From Kappaphycus alvarezii (taxonomy: Eukaryota; Rhodophyta; Florideophyceae; Gigartinales; Solieriaceae), in NCBI GenBank assembly GCA_002205965.3, contig NADL03000450.1:310001-374000 (forward strand): a stretch of 64,000 nt of DNA, written 5' to 3'. Of the stretch, positions 19,323 to 31,758 are shown one piece after another. The notes beneath the pieces are model-generated. The model had not been told where the DNA came from and searched no databases. It saw nothing but the letters and a program-made list of their open reading frames with translations. The position numbers and the translations under genes were made by a program. Each line of letters opens with the position of its first letter. Within the stretch, counting starts at the first letter, position 1.

Positions 19323-22300
19323 ATGCCCAAGGACAACGATAACAGATCGGAGGATAACGACAACCTCACCAAACCCAACGGAAACCAACCGGACAGTGAC
19401 GTCGACATCACAACCGACACACCCATTCCGGGAGCAGACACCTCTGACCAAGACCAACCCTCCGAGCCGCCCCCATTGAACAAGGAATCTCATGCCGTTC
19501 CCCCGCCAGATGAAACCCTAGATGAACCGAAACACGTCTTTGATGACGACCCCGAGATGGCTTCCTCGGAACCGGACGACAAGCCCGAAGATCCCCCCAC
19601 CCCTCCTCCCAAATCATCTGCTCCTCAGACCCCGCCAGCAGAACCTACCCAATTACCCGAAGACGACATCTTCTCCAAACTCGTCTCCCATCCTGCCAGT
19701 GTCCCGGGCCTTGTCACCGACTGGCTATCTAGCGTTCAAGTCAATGGCCCCGCTTCCGTGCAGAAGCTCTCAATCTCGTCGTCAAGATGGCTCGACCTCA
19801 AGGCTGCAATAGTCCGGGTCCAATAACCCCTGAAATGATAGTGACCAACCAACCTCGTGCATCAATTGAAGGCCTCTCCGCCATGCTTAGCGTTGAGGTC
19901 GATGGAAAAGCTCCAATTACTGCAAAGAATATGTCCGCCAAACGGGTACGGAGGGCATTTGAAGACTTTTGGATGAAAGCATCTGCCGAAAGTCCGCATG
20001 ATGTCTTGTTTGATACTGATTGCTTCGATACGTTAATTTCGTGGTTCGAAGCTTGGCGGTGGCGAGGTCAAGGTCATTGAGGACTGCTGCATCTACAGCG
20101 GCATACCGCGTAGTAGACGGGTTCTTGCAGCATGGGATACGTCTACGAAAGCAATTAGCCAGTTTGCAGAAACAATTAGCTACCGAGAAGAGACGATGTA
20201 GCGCCGCATCAAACAAAGCACGGGTAAGGGGAGGGGCAGGTCATCTCCGAGGGTAAACATCAAAGAGGTTGTCGGAGAAGGCCAAAGATTTGGCCAAGAA
20301 GGTCGATAATTTGACAGCTAACAATCGTGAGTTAAATGAGTTGTCAGATAAGGTGTTTGACCTCGTTTTCATTCTCAAGTATCGGGATGTTTCTTCGGAA
20401 ATTCGCAGCATATCGGTGACCGCTCTGGGCTCGTGGACTGTGACACATCCTGATCACTTCTTGGAAAACAGGCACATGAAGTATCTAGGCTGGCTGCTCT
20501 CGGATAAGGACCCTGCTGTCCGTCGATCGACCTTGGAGATCCTCTTGCGAATGATGAAAAAGAAAGAGTTTTACCAAGATCTACACCTGTTTATGACAAC
20601 CTTCTGCGACCGCGTCGTAGAAATGACTAGAGATAAGGACGACACAGTTGTTGTGGCCGCGATCCGTTTGCTTACATGCCTTGCAGGTCATCAGCTCGTT
20701 GGAGAGGAAAACTGTGAGAAAGTTTGCTCCATTGCTGTTGGAGAGCGACAGCTGGACATAAGACGAGCTGCCGGTGAGTTTCTATCCTGTGTGCTAAGCA
20801 ACGACGAGCGAAATGGATTGTCAAAGAGAGGGAAAAGAAAGCCTACATCTCGAAGTTCGCGCGGAACGAAACCAAAATCTTCCTCCTCGAAAAATGGTCG
20901 TAACCCAAATGAGTGGAGATTACGCCTATTGAGCGCTCCACTCACATACTCAAGGAGCTTCTGTCCTTAATTGGACGAAATGAAAAGGCGGAAAAGGCAC
21001 AGACCTCGCAGTTGACGCCATGTGGGATTCAATGCCAGCACTTCGATGTTGGGAAGCCTTCTCTACCTTGTTGAGAGATGATGGCAGAGGCGGACGAAGT
21101 AGAGGTGCTGCTGCAGGCGTCGGTAACTCCTCTTCTTTTCACCTAGACGAACCGCTGAGTGAACACGAGAGGGCGGTTGTAGCGGAAATACTTCTCGCAT
21201 CTGTCCGTGAGGCCAGTGGCCACGGTGGCGCCGAACGCAAAGTCATCGTCGCTCGTGGTGAGCGCCAAATTCGAGCCCCCGGGACTCGGGTTTTCGCGTA
21301 TGTTTCTGCCCATACTTCCCCGTATTCTCGTTCAGTTTCAAGCAGAGGTGAGAGCACTTACTGCTCTAGTGCAGCTCCCAATGCATTTTCATACAGATTG
21401 CATTGAACAGGAAGGTCACGATGACAACTTCCACGAGATCCTACTGAAAATATTGGATATAATGTCGCGTCACACTGGGTCTCCAAAGCTGTTTAATGCA
21501 TGCGCCAAAACATATCGGGTGTTACTATCAGATGACAATCCGCTCCGATCGGCTGCACTCAAATCAATGCAGCATGGATATGCCACAGCAGCAAAGGAAT
21601 TTGCGACTCTTGTGCGGGCGGACCTTTCAAAAGCAGAACCGATGACAGTCGCCGCTGCAGTCTTGAGAGTTCGATCCTTGAGCGAGCTTGTTCAGCCCTC
21701 TTCCTCAGTTTACGACTCGATTATAAGTATTTTGCAACATCAAATCGAGAAAGGTCCGCTCTCCACACTGAGTGAAGAAGTGACTACTGATGCCGCGAGA
21801 ACTGGAAGTGCCTTGATCATGTGGACACTATCGAAGGTCCGATCCCGCTTAACGGCCTCACTTGACGCTGAAGGACCATGTCAGGATGTTGCGAGAGACG
21901 AAATAGAAGCAGCAAGAAGCAAAGGAGCTGCCATAGTAGACCTTTTAGGGCAGTTATCCTCGTCCGTCTCCGTTTCCCTCCTGACCAGGCTGGTATGCCT
22001 TCAAGGTCTTCTGACAACAGTGGCTCTCTGTCGCGGTGTGGAAAGGTTTGCCGGAAAGTGTCTGAACCTATCAACTGTTGCTACTGACTCCCAAGAGGCC
22101 CCAGAAGAGGCCGCTCTGGATTTGCTTCGAGTCCACTCAAAAACAGAAAGCCTAACGTCAATTGTGAGATCATGCGTTATTTCAGTAGTTGAGCACAACC
22201 GAGGGCTGCAAGACCATACTTTGTACGTTGAATCTCGACGCGGGGTAGAAGGAAACGAGCAATCATCCCTGAAATAGCCGTCAAAGATTTTTTTGCTTCC

Positions 22301-23901
22301 GTAATTCAAGCCTCATACCAGTCCGTGTTATCAGCGAAAATCTCACATCTTCCTGTTCTTGGGCTGCTGCTGAAACGTAAAAAGGCATCTTTACGAGAAG
22401 TCATGACGGGGATTGGACAACATTCGAGCTATGCAAGAAATACTGTGAGGACCCCCCAATGAGGGAATCGCAGCGGATACGATACGAAGTCCTTGCAATT
22501 CGAGAAACGGCACAGATGCAGAACTCTAGCCAACGTGATCAGCTCGAGAGGGAGCTTGGTGACATCATTTTATCTGTTCGGCCAAATGGCCTTCCAAGAC
22601 GAAGAGCTTGCAAGCAATATTGGTTCACCTCATCAACATGGTGCATGAGCCCATAGCAGCAGCCATTGACTTAGACACATCGATTAAGATGTTGGTTACA
22701 GTTGGTCTTCGTTTGTGCCAGATCTCTCCTGATGACGCAAAGGCCTTTCTGGAAAGTTGGAACCAGTGCATGCATCCTTGCAGTGAAAATCCCCGCCAGA
22801 TTCACCAGTTCTTCGTCCCTAGAGTTATTTTCAGATTGTTTGAAAGCAGTTGTCGCTGGTAACCTCGGGGAACTATCGAACTTGTCGAGACGAATCCAAC
22901 AGGGAAAAGCATGGTGTATCGAATTCCTCAAGAAAACGAAGAGGTCCTCTCCCGATGCTTGTGCGTATCGTACATCATCATCATCTCAACGAAATCCTGG
23001 CACTTTACGTCGATCAGGCCGACATCAGAAACGAGTAGATTATTCCCAGCCATCTATCGTTGGAGAAGATAATGATTGTGATGAGGAAAACTGCGTAGAA
23101 TCTTCAGATCCAAATGACGTGATGATCCCGTTGTGGAATCTGATGAAAAGATCACCGTCGCAAAAGATGTTGCCCACGTGTAATGGAATGTGCGAATTCT
23201 CCAAGAGCTCCGACTAAGCCAACAAATTCTCAGCCAGGCAGCCCCGACTTGGACCCAAAAAAGAAATCACTCGCGAATCTGTAACGATATGCTTATCCAG
23301 GGGGGGTTGCTGCCAAAATACAGGGGATCCCTCCGAAGCGATTGAGCAGAACGCTGTGAGCAACAACCGCCACAAGCAGAAAGCTCTGTTGCTGATACTC
23401 AAGATGGTGCTGATGAACAGCTTCAGTAGACCATGACGCAGCTGATGGGACCACGGCCGAGCCTGGAAAGGCGACCTCTAGAACTGCGGGGAAGAGAGGG
23501 AGCAGCCGTAGCGCAGATTCGAGAACGCGAAGGATTCAATAAGTAGAAAATTTTCGGATATATCTCGGAACATCAAAAAAGTTAACACAGGAAATCGCCG
23601 ATCGAGAGGATCCGCCGTGTAAGTCAGGGTAGCGCTCAGGAGGGTAATGGTGCTGCAAGTCGCGAGGGAAACACGTCTGATCCGCACCGTCACCGAGACT
23701 GGAAGCCCGCTCAAGAATAGCACATCCGTCAAGACACGGAGGGCGAGAGTCTCGCCGCAGGATGTCACAAGTCCTATCGCGGAGACAAGGAAAAGGAACG
23801 CGAAGGTGGCGAGCGAAGGTAAGGAAAACGTCAAAGATGGCCACGGCAAGCGCAGTGAGGTACCAGTAGTGAGAAGGCGCAAGCGCCAGAAAAGATGGTG
23901 A
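19323..23901 (+). CDS. SCC3: Cohesin subunit SCC3/STAG, frame-broken
   Basis: SCC3/STAG binds the SCC1 kleisin in the cohesin ring that holds sister chromatids together. An acidic, proline-rich N-terminus (from the ATG at 19323) is followed by EALNLVVKMARPQGCNS and RRAFEDFWMKASAES, the start of the STAG domain. Then come SRSLRTAASTAAYRVVDGF and the signature VFILKYRDVSSEIRSIS, FLENRHMKYLGWLLSDKD, near 20360-20520. HEAT-type helices continue to about 22,430. The last part is poorly conserved and ends in a basic tail (VVRRRKRQKRW) at 23901. Frame changes occur near 19765, 20062, 20805, 20950, 21230 and 22250, most needing one added base. A TAA at 20254 is also in frame. It converges with POL5, leaving 171 bases. 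Confidence 0.8.
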
Positions 23902-24072
23902 TTGTTTGTCTGAGGCTAGTGTTTTACTGCAAGCATTTGCGGGTTTCATCCGGTAGCACACGCCTACGCTATGCCTACTTCAACAGTCGACACTTAGTAT
24001 TTACTTTTTCGCTTTTGGTACTTAAATCATCTACTTTCTCCTCTCGGCAACGTTTCTTGTTAACCATACCGT

Positions 24073-27000
24073 TTATATCCTGAGGATTTTGGACAGCCAC
24101 CGCTTTGGGCTCTTTAGCATTGCAGCGAATCGATTTCGTTCCTGTTTGCGAAATGCAAACTTGTCCAGCTTATTCGATAGAGCTGAGGCAACATCGTAAC
24201 CTTCAGTGATGTAGCCCCCAGCAAGCCCATTGGCGATCACCCTTACCATGTCACCAAACGCCGAGCTGGTCCATTTCTTCGTTACGTCAGTTCCAGCGCA
24301 CTCTCTCTCCACAAGATTTTTGACTTGTTTCCAAAAATCGTTCGCCGCTTCTGGACAGATTTTGGTTGAGTTGTTGCACTGTGTTGATATCATCAACGTA
24401 AGCTCCATTAGAAGGGAGCGCTTTGTTTTCGTGTATGCTCCGACTTGAGCGCACTATCAATTGCCTGTATGAACCTTAGAAGATCTCCGGGCTGCATGTA
24501 TGAACGAACGGAAAGCATCGGGAGTCCAAAAAGGGGTATCTTCTCGTAGCATATTATCCAATGCTTCTTGTAGACTGGGAAGTATCTCGAGTAGGGGTTC
24601 CTAGAGAGTTCTTCTACAACGGACAAAAAGCTTCGAGCCGAACGGGAAATTGTGCGCATAACTGCCATCTCTCCCTTATGATCCCCTTCTGCGTTCTCAG
24701 TAACTCAAAGAACCTGTCAACTATCTCCATGTGGTCTGGACATCCGAAATCTTCCCAACAAAGGCCGAATGAGGAAGTATCAGTTGCTTTGAAACAATAC
24801 TGCTCACCTCTTTCAAGAATCGCAAGTTCTTCGATTCCCCGCCCAAAACAAACTCATACAAACGAACATGCAAGTCCATAAAAATAAGGGGCGATCTCGG
24901 GTCATCATCATCCCATTTTTCCAGGGCTACTCTAAGTATGCGTGAGGCGGTCTCAATGACGTTAGAACACGCGATACTTTGATAAACCGAAAAGCTGCCC
25001 TTTCCTTCCGCGTCTTGGTTATCTTTTTCTCCTCCCTCAGTAGGCTCAAATGGGCACCAAGAACCTTATCAAACTTTGCCAAAACACTTGGATCCTCCTC
25101 GTCAATATCCATACCAACGTCACTCTCGCTATCATCATCGGACCCTCCTGTTCAGCGCTGCCGGGTTTCTCTACTAACTTGATCGCTTCCTGCCCACCAA
25201 CCATGCTCTTAGGAGGTTTCTCCTCAATGTTCTCGCCTCCGTCCTCACTTACTTCTCGTCGTCGCTGCCTTCATCTGGTCCTTCATCGCTTTCGTCTTCC
25301 TCAACCAAATCGGCTCCCTTATCCCCAGTCGCCCCCCAGCCTCCATTTCCCAGTCGCCCCACCAGCCTCCATTTCATCTCGTAATCCTCCTTTCCTCTAT
25401 ATCCTCCCCCTCTTGCAAATAAGAATCTATCGAATCAAACAATACCGCAATAACCTTATCATCTATGAAACGCCCAAGTTCTTGAACTGCTATCACTGCG
25501 ATCTGTCGAAAACTTGATGAATCCCATCCACATATCTCTGCAATTACATGCGCGATGTGTCTGCTGGTTCGATCGGCTCCTTGGCTCTCTCGCCATTGTC
25601 CGGCTCCGCTCCTTTGTCTTGTGTTTTTCCTGTTGACAGAGCGATTCATGCGAGATTCTACTTTTTGCATTAAGCTGACGTAGTTTGACATCAGTTCCTG
25701 CCTCTTCTCTGCACTCTCGGCTGTTACGTCTCTAGGTTTAAACATGTGTATGTACAGAAACTGGGCAATCGTTTTCAAAGCTCCAGATATTGGTGACACT
25801 TCCCCTCTGGAATCTGCAACAGTCAGCTGATCCAATACCTCTAGGGCAACGCTTTGGAGGTCCCTAGGTTCTTTCCTTACCGTAGGAAAAGGTATGCCAG
25901 GAGTGGAAACCCTTGGTACACAAATCAGCTGTCTGCAGCGGATATTTTCCTAATCAAACTAATACAGAACGTCGACTTAGCCTGGAAGGGTTCCCGTTCC
26001 TTTGCTCGGTTAAAAAGTCAACCAGCTGTCGAAACCCTGCACCCAGTACCTCAGGATTCAGGGCAGGCTCTGGCTTTGGAAGCAACCCTAAATAAAACCT
26101 GTCCTCATCGCCACATTCCTTTAGGTTCAGGTGGTCAAAAGAAACAGGAATTTTCGCCTTCTTGACAGAGTGGGATTCATGTTGTTCGAAGAGAGAGTAT
26201 AAAACGACAACCCTGATTACATCCTTCATCATGTACGGATGTTCTCTAGCTATAATGAAAAGCAGGCGAACCGCGTTCGGTCTCTGATATACGTTCTGTG
26301 GCTTCTCAAACTTTCGAGAGTCCGCTCCATGAAGCGGCCTCGCATACCACGAAACAGTGCTTGCAAAGAGATAGGCAATATCTTTGTAGGACATAATGTT
26401 GAGCGACCTTACTAGCAAGTCATTCGGAAAAAGCTTGAAGAGGATACCACCTCGTAAAGCCCACAGAAGGGCTTCGCTCATGAGTCGGGATCGCTCTTCT
26501 TCCTTCTTTGATTCTCCGCACAGATGAGTGAGAATACTCTCTCCCAGGCGCCTCGCAGATTGATTTAATTGTCCCATCACATGTTCTTTTGCCCGCGTTG
26601 CCCGAAGTTGCACTGAGCCATTCCTCCTCTTCTGATTCGCATGCCTGCTTAAGAAAGACGAGCCGTGCTGGAGAGGGAGTTGCCAAAAATGCCACGAAAG
26701 TGTTCATCATCATGGATGTGATCCAAGACAACATTGATTAGTTCCAGAGCCAGGAGCTTCTTCTCAGGCTTCGTGAGCCTCCAGAAGACTTTGAAGACGG
26801 CTTTGGGCCAGAATTTGGCAATGCCACCCCAGTGTCGCACTCCGTTTTCTGTAAGAGCATATTCGACAGACAAGCGCCATCCAAGTGGAACAATGTATTT
26901 GCATGGTTCCTTTTTGTTATCCTCAATGTGAAACATGTCCTCCGCTACTGAAGTAAATCCCCCTTCAAAAGTGTCCATGAGGGCTTTAAGGACACCGTCA

Positions 27001-27718
27001 TCTAATGAGGGTAGAGGGTAACAAATGCCTTGTTGGAAATAAAGCCCTTCTCCTGCAGCAAAAGTGCCAGCTGTAATCCGTCCTCCTTCTCCAAACGAGA
27101 TTCACACCACGCCCACATAGGTTTCATCACAGCGTAATTGTCTCGAATATCACAAGCGCCAAGACGCGCTCCAAGACTCGAATAGCAGCGCATCCAAGTC
27201 TCCATTTCGCGGCATCAGCATCCACCACTGAACGAAGCATTCCAACCATTTCTCGACCGTACTCGGAGAAAATTTAGCACCATGACAACCTGCAACAACC
27301 GCTGCAATAGACGCCAGTGTCCCTAAAGCACGCTCCCGCAGTGCGCCAACATATTCTGTATCAAATGAGCCCTCCGGGCCGTACACGTCCTTGACAGCTT
27401 TGAAACATTCGTCAGATGCCTTCTTGCCCCCTGGGCAACAATTTGACGAGTGAGTGCAGTCAAAATGAGGGAATAATTGAGACGAGCGGCTCCAGATGAA
27501 ACGGAGACTCCCGTGACAAGTCGGCGCATGACATACTTTGCAGGCGCGGTAGTGGTGGTGCACCCGTCGGACAGCGCAGCCGCGATTAAAACGGTTGACA
27601 ATTCGGCAGTGGATTTGAATGGCTGCGGTCGACGGCATTTGTCCAGAGCGTTGAGGGCGGCGCGGGAAATAGGAAGTTTAGAAGTTGGAGCTGGTGTCGA
27701 CGGGGCTGGAGGGGCCAT
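24073..27718 (-). CDS. POL5/MYBBP1A-like nucleolar protein, frame-broken
   Basis: Proteins of the POL5/Myb-binding protein 1A family are HEAT-repeat nucleolar proteins needed for rRNA synthesis and ribosome assembly; despite the yeast name they are not working DNA polymerases. From the start at 27718 the protein reads YVMRRLVTGVSVSSGAARL, the family's N-terminal repeat. Helical segments follow (ALRERALGTLASIAAVV, WRLTKPEKKLLALELIN, LLWALRGGILFKLFPND). After an acidic stretch (DDDSESDVGMDIDEED, 25140-25100) comes VLAKFDKVLGAHLSLLREEK, typical of the family's C-terminal half. The extent of about 1,215 codons fits known lengths. At 27428 one G is missing from a G run. At least seven frame changes occur. 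Confidence 0.7.
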
Positions 27719-29359
27719 GTTGTGTGAAAATGGATGGTCAGTGGCGGTTCTAGACGGGAATCGCGGTGCAGCCTGACGAGTGTTGTCAATCTGGTTTGGT
27801 GCAAGGTTTCAGCGCTGGAACGGCGATGGTTGCAGGTGGACGAGCCGGATTTGATTGATTGAATTCAACGGCAGAAGGCGTCTTGTCTTCGTGAAGTAGG
27901 GAACGGACGCTGATAGCAATACAGGCCAGGCTGTGATGAGCTGTTCTGGTAGTATGGAGGTGTTGTGGCTGATCAGTGGCAGGTAGCCCAAGTGTGCCAG
28001 CAGGAACATGTCGAGCTTTACGCCGTCGCCTTCAGAAAGGGCACGTGGTCTGTTTCATTGGGTAGTATTTTTTCAATTTTAAAATTATAAAATGCTGTGA
28101 CAAGTTGTCGCTCCCTATTGGATGCTTTACCGAATGGTTACTGTGAGCAGTATGACGTCACCATGCCCCTTTCCAACCTTTTCCAGTCCCCACCTCGTAT
28201 CACCACAGCCCTAAGCCTTGCAATGTATACCGTACATCCTGTGTGGTCAATGCCCACTGTCATGCCCATCTCGGTTTCAGCAAATTGCAGCCATCGCATC
28301 ACTACCAAAACTGTGTGCCGAACATTATTCACAATATAGGCCAGGTAGTGTTTGTGTGATGGACCTCCGCTGCCTCTGTTTCTGATCACGCAGGAAGGCG
28401 TAGGAGCCCGCGCTCTCACAAAGCATTGTACATACCCGTTTGCCTTCTATGTCCAGATCTTTTTTTGTGTGTGTGCGCTGACAGCAATTCCCTGAAAAAT
28501 CCTGTTCGAATCCTCTGTGCAAGCATCGTGTGTGTGCCCCTCGTCAGTATAGTCTGAGCTTGCTGACAAATCCTGCCTTACTATGATCGTCAGGTAGATA
28601 AAAATACGAAAATGCTTTACACCTTTGAATATGGGAATAGCGGATAAGCAATCTCTTTAGTAAAACTCCATTTCTAGGGTCCCTCATCACGACTAAACTA
28701 CCTGGAAACCCTTACATGCATTCCAAAAAAACACACTGTTCTAGTTCCCCCAAATGCTTGCAGTGATTGCTGACTCCGTGCCTCCGTTTCTTCTCTTTTA
28801 CCTCTTCTTTCATTATTTCAACCAGCATGATTCCCTTTTTATTTCAAACATTTAGCACTCAGTGCCGTGAGAATGGCCTGTCTTTTGCTTATCGTGCTCA
28901 CTCAATGGAGTACCAGACAATGCATTTCTTCCAAGAAAAAGGAAATGCGTTATATCCATGCTTCTTGTAATCGCTTCTTGAGGTCATCCGACACAAAGTT
29001 GCATTTTTGTTGCATAAAACAAGTTTTGCTTTGGCTCGTCATCAATAAAAAAAACCAGCTTGTCCGGTATTACGCTTTCGTTTTACTGCAACTACTGAAA
29101 CTTCCTCAAGTGCATGGAAGAAAGAGGTTACGCTCTGGTTTTCGCATACCCCTTCCACACACACATCATTCCGGAAACTCTAAACACCCTCGTTTCTCCC
29201 TTCCCTGCCTCTCATCCCCCAGTCCCATCGGGCAGTTACTGTGCAATATACTCCGTGAATCTCCGAAAGATCGCCTTGTAACCCAAAGTCTGGTCAATAC
29301 CCAAAGTACTGTTTGATATTCCTTCCGCTTTCTAAGGTTCATCTCTCATTTGATCTCAA
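27719..29359. other. Intergenic, no gene recognised
   Basis: About 1.6 kb between the divergently placed POL5 and GT61 genes, presumably holding both promoters. Open frames here (for example 28138-28419 minus) show no family features. I see no repeat or RNA gene. Confidence 0.35.
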
Positions 29360-31191
29360 ATGAGACCAATAAAAGCAAGACAACTCTCTGTCCCATCGTC
29401 TCATCACATGAAGAAAAGTCGAAGATGCTCCTTGGGTGCTTCTCATGTTGACATATCTCTACGAGTTATGTCAATAATCGTCATTGCCTTTGCTTTTTGT
29501 GAGTTTTCGGGAATCTCTCAATCTTTTCTGGATGCCTACAACAATCGCTTTATTCCATACGCAGAGTTTTCATCGGAAGGAGCCCTGCCTGGAGCTGAAC
29601 AACTCATCTAGTCTCGCAAACAAACCTCCCTCTCTCAGCAAATCCATACATACATCTAATGTTACTTCTCATTCTCGAAAGAAAACATTATTGGAAAACC
29701 TCTACATCGGATTCGATCCGTCAACACGATGGGTGATTTATGAAAAAAAAGAACTCCGCTTGCCAAGAAAAGGCCCAACCTAGTCCCAGGCTTTCAATTA
29801 GAGATGCACTGGACGAAAGAAAACTTTGATGATAAGGTTTGTCGTATTCATAATGCCTGCATGCGACCTGATGGAACACTCCTTGTGCATGAATGGATGA
29901 AGTCTCAAGAATCCCATCTTCGTTCGTGTGGTGTTCAAAATCTGCGGTACATGAAATCTGAATCGCCTTTAATCGAGACGATGTCAACAGCCACTTTGAT
30001 CTTTTTGGGGTGCGACCAATTCGATACCATATTCCTCATTTCCTACGGATATTTTACCAGTGATTTATGCCTCAGAACTCCTCTTCGCCCACAGTTTACA
30101 GCACCACTAAAATCAAGTCGGTTTGTGAGGCTCCTGGCAAAAAAAGATGCCAAAAGTCGTCAATCAGTGAGAAACTAACCGTCCTTGTACGCCGAACAAA
30201 GGATTGCTATGATGGAGATCTCATCATGGGTACCCAGCTTAGCTTTCCGCTATGCTGCAGGAAATCCATCGATGCATTTCGTCGAACTCGATGTTTAACG
30301 ATACGCAGGGGCTTGTATGCTTCCGATCCGTGTAGCTTTCATCCTAGCAGATATGTTCGTCACGGGTCGGAGTGGTTTGGATATAATAATCCTATGTTTT
30401 CATCACATGGGGTACAGAGAGGCAGTGCTAGGAGGACAGATCGAATGCTGGAACCAAACAAGCGAAAGGGTGTGAAAGAGGGTGACAATTCTGAACAGAG
30501 TCGGATGGGCGAAGCGCGGTGATTTTATTCTGGGCAGAGACGTGGTAAACGTGGAACAAGTAGTTGATCAGGTTGAGCAAGTAAGTCGCGCCAAGCAGAA
30601 TGGGAACCTCAACCTTCGCGTGAACATTGAATATTTTGAGAATATGTCGTTTCCAGAACAAGTTGAAGTCATGCAAAAGCAGACGTGCTAATGGGAGTGC
30701 ACGGGGCAGGGCTTGCAAACATGGTATTTGCAAGACAAGATGTCCCAATCCTAGAAGTACTGCCTTTCGGATACTATGCTGGTCCGTTCAACACACTAGC
30801 CAATGCTCTCTATTTGGAATACTCAAATACAATTGCAGAACCGACTCGGAAAACTTTGCGGATTGTTTGAGGACCTGGCGGACAAACTGCATGACCCTGC
30901 TGTCATGAAAAAGGGATGAAAATGTGGGAAGAGGCCGTTCGCAAAAGAGAAGAAGGAAACTGGTATGCGCTCCAAACGCACAGGTTTACTGGTAAAGACT
31001 TGGTTCCAGTTAAGCTGTGTGCGAGGTCGCAACGGCTGAGGGTGGACGCGGTTCAGGTTGGGAGGAAACTTGTCGAAATGGCCCAAAGACTATGCGGCCA
31101 AGGGAAGAGCGCGCCAAGTAAAATCGCCGTCAAACAATCACGTTTTTTTTTCTATTTGAATCGTCCGCTCGAGTCTGATACCCTCACTTGA
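29360..31191 (+). CDS. GT61-family glycosyltransferase, frame-broken
   Basis: GT61 enzymes transfer sugars such as xylose or GlcNAc in the secretory pathway. The N-terminus has a signal anchor (VMSIIVIAFAFCEFSGIS, about residues 36-53), giving a type II Golgi topology. The lumenal part contains NACMRPDGTLLVHEWMKS (about 29850), then SHFDLFG and YHIPHFL with DILPVIYASELLFAH near 29990-30090 in shifted frames. Next is FHPSRYVRHGSEWFGYNNP, and the family hallmark GVHGAGLANMVFARQDVP is at 30694-30750. A basic C-terminus ends at 31191. Frame changes occur at least five times with similarity continuing across each. The acceptor is unknown; matrix or N-linked glycans are the likely choices in an alga. 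Confidence 0.8.
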
Positions 31192-31758
31192 GCACAACCT
31201 TGTAGCACTATAGGTTTTGATCTCTAAGCATGAAATTGACAGGGTGAAAGCGCATAGGCTAGCTTGGCGGCTTCCACAAAGTTCATCAGTGCAGTATGAT
31301 AACGCATCTTGAGGAGCAGTCTCGCTGGTCGTTATGCACACATTCAACAAAGATTCCAACCGGACAAGCTGCGTAGTTCCTTGGAGCCTTTAAGGCATGA
31401 AATGATTTCCGTTAAAGACGTTGTCTGGTGTCGCTACAATATGTCGAAGATACTGTAAAGTTGAGTAGTCACGTCCAATACAAGGGAGAGAGGTACTTTT
31501 CAACCTGTACATATACAGTAACAGAAAACAGTGGTACTTTGTGGAGTTGATGACGAGAGGCAAACAGCAATATGCAAGGGTGGACCCAACTCAGGTCGAA
31601 CTATTGCGTGAGCAGCAAGCCTATCGATGGTAGCAGCTTCCATGTTTCCACATCGAAACCCTTCCTGACGCCTTCCTTGAGTGAGAGCATGTTTATCCAC
31701 CATACCATTGTAATTAAGCAACATATGTAGCTCTACCGATGACCCTTCAAATCTTATC
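31192..31758. other. Intergenic, probable promoter region
   Basis: About 570 bases between the GT61 stop and the membrane-protein start. A minus-strand frame covers 31500-32105 but overlaps a better-supported plus-strand gene and is treated as a shadow. Nothing else is recognised. Confidence 0.35.

Noticed and set aside
19323..23901. Tiny introns or programmed frameshifting as the cause of the frame changes
   Set aside because: The junctions checked contain no extra bases between the two readings, so no intron however small fits. They share no common slippery codon or stop context, unlike known programmed frameshifting.
25050..25517. 155-codon plus-strand open frame
   Set aside because: It is the complement of the acidic region of the POL5-like gene.
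28490..28530. TGTTCGAATCC string like a tRNA T-loop
   Set aside because: No matching acceptor, D-arm or anticodon arm could be built around it.
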